A stretch of DNA of 10,804 nt from JACCUZ01 sp038246575. GTDB lineage: Bacteria; Actinomycetota; Actinomycetes; JACCUZ01. Within the stretch, counting starts at the first letter, position 1. Every line of letters begins with the position of its first letter. The stretch lies in the NCBI GenBank assembly GCA_038246575.1, contig JBBRVU010000148.1, positions 1 to 10,804 on the forward strand. Reading direction: 5' to 3'. A model generated the notes under the pieces. It made no database searches and was not told the DNA's origin. It saw only the letters and a list, made by a program, of their open reading frames with translations. A program made the position numbers and the translations under genes. Shown here one piece after another: positions 6,566 through 10,804 of this stretch.

Positions 6566-7344
6566 TGAAGGGCGTGGTCCTCGCGGCCGGTTCGGGGACC
6601 CGGTTGCAGCCGCTGACCCTGGCGCGGCCAAAGGCGCTGTGCCCGGTGGGTGGCAGGGCGCTGCTGGACTGGGCGCTGGCCCGGGTGCGGCCGTACGTCC
6701 CGGAGGTCGCGGTCAACGTGCACGCCCACCCGGACGCCATGGTGGACGCCCTGACCCGCTCGCCCGCCGGCCTGCCGCTGCACGTCTCGGTGGAGGCGCC
6801 GGTCGCGCTCGGCACGGCCGGAGCGCTGGGGCGGCTGCGCCCGTGGATCGACGGTGCCGCCGTGGCGCTCACCAACGCCGATGCGTGGTATCCGCCAGAG
6901 GCCGAGGCGATCCTGCACGACTTCGTCGCCGGCTGGGACGGTGACCGGGTCCGGCTGCTCTGCGTCGCGGTGCCCGGCGCCGGGACCTTCGGCGACCTCC
7001 GCTATGTCGGCACGGCGCTGCTGCCCTGGTCGTCGGTGTGCGGGCTCGAGCCCGAGCCCAGCGGGCTGTACGAGGTGAGCTGGGCGGCCCTGCACGAGGC
7101 CGGCCGACTGGACCTGGTCGAGGCCACCTTCGCTCCGGTCGACTGCGGCACGCCGGCGGACTACCTGGCGGCCAACCTGGCTGCGTCCGGGGGCGAGTCG
7201 GTCGTCGAGGAGGGTGCGCTCGTCGAGGGCGAGCTGGTGCGGTCGGTGGTCTGGGCGGGCGAGCGGGTGGCCCCCGGGGAGCGCCTCGTCGACGCGATCC
7301 GGGCCGCCGGGGTGACGCTGCAGCCGCGCGGAGCCTCCAGGTGA
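6565..7344 (+). CDS. sugar-phosphate nucleotidyltransferase (NDP-sugar pyrophosphorylase family)
   Basis: Predicted to join a sugar-1-phosphate and an NTP to make an NDP-sugar and pyrophosphate; 259 residues, Rossmann-like NTP_transferase fold. Signature loop GSGTRLQPLT (9-18) followed by RPKAL (21-25), the base/ribose segment LGTAGAL (82-88), metal-binding D106 in TNADAWYP (103-110), and a late DCGTPADYLAAN (193-204). The last 45 residues (SVVEEGALVEGELVRSVVWA onward) look like one or two turns of a left-handed beta-helix, as in mannose-1-phosphate guanylyltransferases, but much shorter. The sugar and base cannot be told from sequence. The adjacent GTG 6562 is an alternative start. Its stop codon overlaps the operator/promoter of the next gene. 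It could supply a donor for envelope glycans; no link to trehalose synthesis is shown. Confidence 0.85.
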   Translation: MKGVVLAAGSGTRLQPLTLARPKALCPVGGRALLDWALARVRPYVPEVAVNVHAHPDAMVDALTRSPAGLPLHVSVEAPVALGTAGALGRLRPWIDGAAVALTNADAWYPPEAEAILHDFVAGWDGDRVRLLCVAVPGAGTFGDLRYVGTALLPWSSVCGLEPEPSGLYEVSWAALHEAGRLDLVEATFAPVDCGTPADYLAANLAASGGESVVEEGALVEGELVRSVVWAGERVAPGERLVDAIRAAGVTLQPRGASR

Positions 7345-7361
7345 ATGACATGACTGTCATT
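7344..7361. promoter_or_regulatory. operator-like perfect inverted repeat over the DUF3263 promoter
   Basis: Arms AATGACA (7344-7350) and TGTCATT (7355-7361) are exact reverse complements with the 4-nt spacer TGAC. The left arm covers the -35 box of the promoter below and starts on the last base of the preceding stop codon. Its AT-rich character stands out from the surrounding GC-rich sequence. A dimeric repressor bound here would block polymerase. I do not recognise the motif as one of the common actinobacterial boxes (LexA, DtxR/IdeR, Zur). Confidence 0.55.
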
Positions 7362-7373
7362 CCCGCCTACGAT
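7345..7373 (+). promoter_or_regulatory. promoter for DUF3263 gene
   Basis: ATGACA (7345-7350; 5 of 6 to TTGACA), a 17-nt spacer and TACGAT (7368-7373; 4 of 6 to TATAAT) form a housekeeping-type promoter. Transcription would begin near 7380, giving a leader of about 40 nt that contains AAGGAG (7411-7416), placed 5 nt before the ATG at 7422. This is the only gene in the window with a strong ribosome site, in contrast to the leaderless paaA. Confidence 0.6.
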
Positions 7374-7421
7374 GGCCGCGACCCGATGACGCTGACGACG
7401 ACTCGAGAGCAAGGAGTGCCG

Positions 7422-7736
7422 ATGGGCACGACGGACGCCACCAACGCGGCAGGCGCCTTTCGTCCGACGCAGCAGGGCATCGAGTCCCAGCTCAGTGAGC
7501 GCGACCAGGAGATCCTCTCCTTCGAGCGGCAGTGGTGGAAGTACGCGGGAGCCAAGGAGCAGGCCATCCGCGAGCTGTTCGACATGTCGGCGACGCGCTA
7601 CTACCAGGTGCTCAACGCGCTCATCGACCGTCCGGAGGCCCTGGCCACCGACCCGATGCTGGTCAAGCGGCTGCGCCGGCTGCGCTCCGCTCGGCAGCGC
7701 GCCCGATCAGCGCGCCGCCTCGGCATCGAGGTCTGA
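7422..7736 (+). CDS. DUF3263 domain protein, small HTH-like protein
   Basis: A protein of 104 residues. The core LSERDQEILSFERQWWKYAG (25-44) followed by AKEQAIRELFDMSATRYYQV (45-64) and LNALIDRPEAL matches the actinobacterial DUF3263 family. The AIRELFDMSATRYYQVLNAL part reads like a sigma-4/HTH-type recognition helix pair, and the C-terminal tail (about 83-100) is very rich in Arg, so nucleic-acid binding is plausible but not shown. ATG 7422 is supported by AAGGAG 5 nt upstream. The frame is open far upstream, but that part lies over the nucleotidyltransferase gene. It precedes a LytR_C gene; from memory the same pair occurs in M. tuberculosis as Rv0430-Rv0431, suggesting a long-conserved partnership. 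Confidence 0.88.
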   Translation: MGTTDATNAAGAFRPTQQGIESQLSERDQEILSFERQWWKYAGAKEQAIRELFDMSATRYYQVLNALIDRPEALATDPMLVKRLRRLRSARQRARSARRLGIEV

Positions 7737-7761
7737 CCCGGCCGTCGATCTCGGCTAGCCT
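7733..7761 (+). promoter_or_regulatory. promoter for LytR_C-otsB
   Basis: CTGACC (7733-7738; 4 of 6 to TTGACA), a 17-nt spacer and TAGCCT (7756-7761) lie between DUF3263 and the LytR_C gene, with the -35 box overlapping the DUF3263 stop codon. The expected transcript start, about 6-8 nt after the -10 box, lies only a few bases before ATG 7773 and after ATG 7764. It therefore favours 7773 as start with a leaderless or near-leaderless mRNA. It would drive both LytR_C and otsB, separate from the DUF3263 promoter. Confidence 0.45.
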
Positions 7762-7772
7762 CGATGACCGAC

Positions 7773-8399
7773 ATGACCAGAAAGAGCACGCATACCTACA
7801 CCCGGCGCGGGTCCCATCGCGGGGGCCGCGACATCGTCGGTGCGCTGGTGCCCTCGCTGCTGGCTGTCGCCGGTGTCGCCTCGCTGATCACCGCGCTGGC
7901 CGTCTGGCAGGGCCAGGACCCGACGCAGCCGACCGCAGCCTTCGCGAACAGCAGCCCGTCGGTGTCCCGCGAGGCGGTCTCCGCCCCCGGCTCCCCGTCG
8001 TCGTCGGCGAAGGCCAGCTCCACGCCAACGGCCGAGGCGTCGACGAAGGCGCCCGCGAAGGCCAGCCCGAAGGCCAGCAAGAAGGCCAGACCAACTACCC
8101 CTTCGGCGGCCCCGGCCCCGACGTTCGACACCGAGGTCGTCGTGCTCAACCAGTCCGGGAGGTCCGGCCTGGCCGGGTCGGTCGCCACCAACCTGCGCGA
8201 CGCGGGCTGGACCGTGCCCGCGGTGGGCAACTTCCGCGGGGTGGTGCCCGCGACCACCGTCTACTACCCGCCGGGCGAGGACGCCGCGGCGTTGGCCGTC
8301 GCCTCCGACCTGGCCGCGCCGCCGCGAGTCCGACCCCGGTTCGGGAACCTGTCGACCAGCCGCCTCACGGTGGTCGTCACCACGTCCTACCCAGGCTGA
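7773..8399 (+). CDS. membrane-anchored LytR_C domain protein (VirR-like)
   Basis: A protein of 208 residues: a short basic cytoplasmic N-terminus, one membrane helix (about 22-45, IVGALVPSLLAVAGVASLIT onward), a low-complexity Ala/Ser/Pro/Lys linker (about 55-117), and an extracytoplasmic LytR_C domain (about 118-204) with TEVVVLNQSGRSGLAGSVAT, a GW-containing helix end and a final TVVVTT strand. There is no LCP catalytic domain, so it is not a wall-polymer ligase itself. The M. tuberculosis relative VirR/Rv0431 has this layout and is tied to envelope integrity and vesicle release, probably through partner LCP proteins. The linker length suggests that the domain reaches into the wall. The in-frame ATG 7764 is an alternative, but a -10 box ends 2 nt before it. 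otsB starts 2 nt after its stop codon. Confidence 0.85.
   Translation: MTRKSTHTYTRRGSHRGGRDIVGALVPSLLAVAGVASLITALAVWQGQDPTQPTAAFANSSPSVSREAVSAPGSPSSSAKASSTPTAEASTKAPAKASPKASKKARPTTPSAAPAPTFDTEVVVLNQSGRSGLAGSVATNLRDAGWTVPAVGNFRGVVPATTVYYPPGEDAAALAVASDLAAPPRVRPRFGNLSTSRLTVVVTTSYPG
8008..8091 (+). repeat. seven degenerate 12-nt tandem units coding the Lys-Ala linker
   Basis: GAAGGCCAG recurs at 8009, 8057, 8069 and 8081. The last three are exactly 12 nt apart, and the first is four units (48 nt) away. Reading in 12-nt steps from 8008 gives seven units, the middle ones diverged. They encode tetrapeptides of the form KASS, TPTA, EAST, KAPA, KASP, KASK, KARP. The array keeps the frame and forms the part of the LytR_C linker nearest to the folded domain. 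Copy number could change by slippage without a frameshift. Confidence 0.7.
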
Positions 8400-8401
8400 C
8401 C

Positions 8402-9214
8402 GTGACTGTCCCCGAGCCCGCCACCGAGCTCGGCCGGGTGGGCCTGGCCGCGTTGCTCGCCGACCCCGGGTCGGCGTTGCTCGGGCTGGACTTCGACGGG
8501 ACGCTCGCGCCGATCGTCGAGGACCCCGATCAGGCGCGCGCGCACCCCCAGGTTCCCGATGTCCTGGCCCGGCTGGCCGAGGCCGGAGTCCGGATCGCCG
8601 TGGTCACCGGCCGACCGGCGGCGACCGCGGTGGACTACGGCGGCCTGGAGAACGTGCCGGGGCTCGTCGTCCTCGGTCACTACGGGTTGGAGCGCTGGGA
8701 AGATGGCCGGGTGCAGACCCCGGCCGACGCCGCCGGTGTTGCAGCTGCGCGCCGCCGGCTGCCCGACCTGCTGGCCGAGCTCGAGGTGCCCGAGGGGACG
8801 TACGTCGAGGACAAGGGCCTGGCCCTGGCCGTCCACACCCGCCGCAGCGCCGACCCGCAGGCCACCCACGAGAGACTGCGCGGTCCGCTGACTGCGCTCG
8901 CCGAGGAGACCGGCCTGGTCCTCGAGCCCGGCCGACTGGTCCTCGAGCTGCGGCCGGCCGGGGGCGACAAGGGGGACGCGCTGCGCTCCCTGGTCGACCA
9001 GCTGTCGCCCGCGAGCGTCGTGTTCGTCGGGGACGACCTGGGCGACCTGCCCGCGTTCAGTGCCGTCGACGAGCTGCGAGCCGCGGGCGTCGCCGGGTTG
9101 CTGGTCTGCAGCGGGTCGACCGAGGTGACAGCTCTCGCCGAGCGGGCCGACCTGGTGGTCGACGGACCCGACGGCGTCGTCAGGCTGCTGCAGGCCGTGC
9201 TCTCCGAGCTCTAG
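8402..9214 (+). CDS. otsB: trehalose-6-phosphate phosphatase
   Basis: Removes phosphate from trehalose-6-phosphate to give trehalose; cytoplasmic HAD-superfamily enzyme, 270 residues. All four HAD motifs are seen: I, LDFDGTLAP with nucleophile D30 and acid/base D32; II, VTGR (68-71); III, K190 in PAGGDKGDAL; IV, GDDLGD (210-215). The OtsB-type cap is present, including VLGHYGLERW (90-99) and YVEDKGLALAVHTRR (134-148). GTG 8402 is used because it lies 2 nt after the LytR_C stop and gives family length; the frame upstream is a shadow over that gene. The ribosome site is weak, so it is probably translated from the LytR_C transcript. Its stop TAG overlaps that of otsA on the opposite strand. Confidence 0.95.
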   Translation: MTVPEPATELGRVGLAALLADPGSALLGLDFDGTLAPIVEDPDQARAHPQVPDVLARLAEAGVRIAVVTGRPAATAVDYGGLENVPGLVVLGHYGLERWEDGRVQTPADAAGVAAARRRLPDLLAELEVPEGTYVEDKGLALAVHTRRSADPQATHERLRGPLTALAEETGLVLEPGRLVLELRPAGGDKGDALRSLVDQLSPASVVFVGDDLGDLPAFSAVDELRAAGVAGLLVCSGSTEVTALAERADLVVDGPDGVVRLLQAVLSEL

Positions 9215-10713
9215 AGCGCGTCGACCTGCTGAGCCAGCCAGGCGGCGGGGGGAAGGGCGGTCGCCACCGCGGCCAGTCGCTGGGTGCGGGCCAGCCGCTC
9301 GTCATCCGGCATCGACAGGGCCTGGTGCAGCGCGTCCGCGGTGCCAGAGATGTCGAACGGGTTGACCATCAGCGCGTCGCCGGCGAACTCGTCGGCCGCC
9401 CCGGCCTCCCTGGAGAGCACCACGACGCAGCCGCTCTCGGAGAGCACCGGCCCTTCCTTGGCCACCAGGTTCATGCCGTCCCGGACCGGGTTGACCAGCA
9501 GCACGTCGCCGGCGCGGTAGAGCGCCAGCGACCTCGCGTAGTCGTCGGTGACGTCCAGCACGATCGGGCGCCACTCGTCGGTGCCGAACTCGTCCTCGAT
9601 CTCTGCGGCCATCCGCTGCACCGTCGCGGTGTACTCGCGGTACTCCGGCAGGTCGTGGCGGCTGGGGTAGGCCGACGCCAGGTGGGTCACCTTTCCGCAC
9701 CACTGCGGATAGCGCCGCAACAGCTCGCGGTAGGCCAGCAGGCCGCGGCCGATGTTCTTGCTGAGCTCGGTGCGGTCCACCCGCACGATGGCCTTGCGGT
9801 CGCCGAGCCTGCGGCGCAGAGCGGTCAGCCGTGACTCGACGTCGTCCTGGTGGGCGCGCTCGCGCAACCCTTCGGCGTCGACGCCCAGTGGGTGGACGCC
9901 GAGCCGGGTGCCCCGCCCGTTGTAAGAGACCGTCAGCCCGCTGTCGGTGTCCGGGTCGCCGTCGATCTGCGCTCCGAGCACATCTGCGCAGCAGTCGGCG
10001 AACGCGCGGGCCCACCGCTGGGAGTGGAAGCCGGCGTGGTCGCCACCGAGAATGCCCAGCAGCGTGTCGCGCGCGATGTCGGGCGGCAGCAGGCGGAAGT
10101 AGTCGACCGGCGCCCACGGCGTGTGCGAGAAGTGCCCGATGCGCAGGTCCGGCCGCTGCTCACGCAGCAGCTGCGGCGTGAGCGTGAGGTGGTAGTCCTG
10201 GACCAGTACCCGCGCTCCCGGCGCCGCCTCCAGGGCAAGCGCGTCAGCGAAGGCCCGGTTGTACGCCTCGAAGGACGCCCACTCGCGCCGGAACGACGAG
10301 TCGAACGTCGGCTTGGTCGGCGTGGCGTACAGCATGTGGTGGATGAACCACAGCGTCGAGTTGGCGATCGCGTTGTAGGCCCGCTGGAAGGTTGCCGGGT
10401 CGATGTCGAGCATCCGCACCGCCATGCCACCTGTGTCGTGCCCGTCATGGTCGAGTCGCCCGTCGGGGGCCTCCCGGGCGGCGACCCGGTCACCGTCGGA
10501 CAGGGCCGCGCACACCCACACGACGTCGCTGCTGCCGAGGCTGGAGAGTCCGCTGACGAGCCCGCCGCCGCCGCGGCTTGCCGACAGCGTCCCGTCATCG
10601 GCCTCGACGAAGGACAGCGGGCCGCGGTTGGACGCGACGAGCAGTGCGGACCCCGCCTGGTCGGTCGTTGCCTCAGTCATGGCGACGATCTTCCCGGTCG
10701 GCGCCCCGGTCAC
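9211..10713 (-). CDS. otsA: trehalose-6-phosphate synthase, GT20 (OtsA; VldE-related branch)
   Basis: Transfers glucose from a nucleotide-glucose donor to glucose-6-phosphate. 500 residues as drawn. GT20 landmarks: LLVASNRGP (24-32), glycine loop GGGGLVSG (48-55), LWFIHH (121-126), VQDYHLTLTP (171-180), SHTPW with H197, DRTELSKN with R314 and K319, and RDGMNLVAKE with D412 and E420; these correspond to the donor- and acceptor-site residues of E. coli OtsA. Overall wording (FDSSFRREWASFEAYNRAFA, LLREQRPDLRIGHF, VNPFDISGTADAL) is nearer to the actinobacterial/VldE branch than to E. coli. GTG 10713 is preferred: AGGA lies 9 nt before it and it overlaps the upstream stop as GTGA. ATG 10680 is a real alternative. 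Pairing with otsB supports the function. Confidence 0.9.
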   Translation of the reverse strand: MTGAPTGKIVAMTEATTDQAGSALLVASNRGPLSFVEADDGTLSASRGGGGLVSGLSSLGSSDVVWVCAALSDGDRVAAREAPDGRLDHDGHDTGGMAVRMLDIDPATFQRAYNAIANSTLWFIHHMLYATPTKPTFDSSFRREWASFEAYNRAFADALALEAAPGARVLVQDYHLTLTPQLLREQRPDLRIGHFSHTPWAPVDYFRLLPPDIARDTLLGILGGDHAGFHSQRWARAFADCCADVLGAQIDGDPDTDSGLTVSYNGRGTRLGVHPLGVDAEGLRERAHQDDVESRLTALRRRLGDRKAIVRVDRTELSKNIGRGLLAYRELLRRYPQWCGKVTHLASAYPSRHDLPEYREYTATVQRMAAEIEDEFGTDEWRPIVLDVTDDYARSLALYRAGDVLLVNPVRDGMNLVAKEGPVLSESGCVVVLSREAGAADEFAGDALMVNPFDISGTADALHQALSMPDDERLARTQRLAAVATALPPAAWLAQQVDAL

Positions 10714-10804
10714 GCACGCCGGTCCTGGTATCCGCCGTCGGCGAGCCCGGCCAGTCGCTCGAACACGTTGTACGTCGAGAAGTCGCGGCAGCGCAGCCAG
10801 GACC
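10710..10804 (-). CDS. C-terminal end of an unidentified gene (5' part outside window)
   Basis: The last 30 codons of a minus-strand gene lie at the right edge, ending in TGA at 10712-10710. Translation includes WLRCRDFSTYNVFERLAGLA followed by DGGYQDRRA. 27 of 30 codons end in G or C, which supports real coding. The stop overlaps the GTG of otsA in GTGA, so the two genes are probably co-transcribed and coupled. I do not recognise the family from so short a piece. Confidence 0.6.
   Translation of the reverse strand, partial: SWLRCRDFSTYNVFERLAGLADGGYQDRRA

Noticed and set aside
6507..6875. 123-codon N-terminal extension of pirin
   Set aside because: It lies antisense to the nucleotidyltransferase gene and shows no domain; pirin proteins begin near MPAVTVEDN, and 319 residues is a normal length.
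5109..6944. 611-codon open frame on the plus strand
   Set aside because: It is a shadow frame over paaE, over the antisense of pirin and over the nucleotidyltransferase gene. Composition is Arg/Gly/Ala-rich and low in complexity, with no recognisable motif.
4216..7095. 959-codon open frame on the minus strand
   Set aside because: It runs across paaD, paaE, the pirin gene (different frame) and the nucleotidyltransferase gene, all with clear family motifs. Its translation is rich in Arg, Gly, Pro and His without any domain; it is a by-product of high GC and of the codon phase of the real genes.
9214..9300. Intrinsic terminator between otsB and otsA
   Set aside because: There is no intergenic space, and no stem-loop followed by a T-run is visible on either strand near the shared stop.
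1..10804. Mobile elements, CRISPR arrays, tRNA or rRNA genes, defence islands
   Set aside because: I found no transposase or integrase motifs, no regularly spaced repeats other than the 12-nt coding repeat, and no RNA-gene signatures; gene composition is even across the window, with no sign of recent transfer.

Overview
This is a gene-dense, high-GC window typical of an Actinomycetota chromosome. Third codon positions are almost all G or C, GTG starts are common, -10 boxes sit right at start codons (leaderless-type transcripts), and stop/start codons overlap as GTGA or TGATG. The gene families fit too: an actinobacterial paaABCDE set, a DUF3263 gene next to a stand-alone LytR_C gene (the arrangement I recall for M. 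tuberculosis Rv0430-Rv0431/VirR), and an actinobacterial-type OtsA. I cannot fix the genus; a Nocardioides- or Intrasporangiaceae-like organism is a guess.

Layout. Bases 1-1130 hold the 3' part of an RND efflux pump gene of the CzcA/CusA type. Bases 1170-1892 hold a small membrane protein with a channel-like C-terminal segment. Bases 1893-1974 form the control region of a five-gene operon, paaABCDE (1975-5544), which encodes the complete ring-1,2-phenylacetyl-CoA epoxidase and its reductase. A pirin gene faces this operon tail to tail with only 2 nt between stop codons, and is divergent from a sugar-nucleotidyltransferase gene (6565-7344). Next come DUF3263 (7422-7736), LytR_C (7773-8399) and otsB (8402-9214) on the plus strand. 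otsA runs the other way, and its stop codon overlaps that of otsB inside one CTAG. A cut-off minus-strand gene overlaps the start of otsA at the right edge.

Function. PaaA, PaaC and PaaB build the diiron epoxidase, PaaE feeds it electrons from NAD(P)H through FAD and a 2Fe-2S cluster, and PaaD probably helps to mature the metal centres. The CoA ligase and the later beta-oxidation-like enzymes are not in the window. OtsA and OtsB together make trehalose from a nucleotide-glucose donor and glucose-6-phosphate, but they lie on opposite strands rather than in one operon. DUF3263 and LytR_C point to cell-envelope or regulatory roles.

There is no gene-free stretch over 300 bases; the largest gap is 82 nt, before paaA. 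I see no RNA gene, insertion sequence, CRISPR array, prophage or obvious new defence system. The noteworthy items are promoters and operators, overlapping convergent gene ends, a repeat-built linker, and a trehalose synthase resembling the pseudo-glycosyltransferase VldE.
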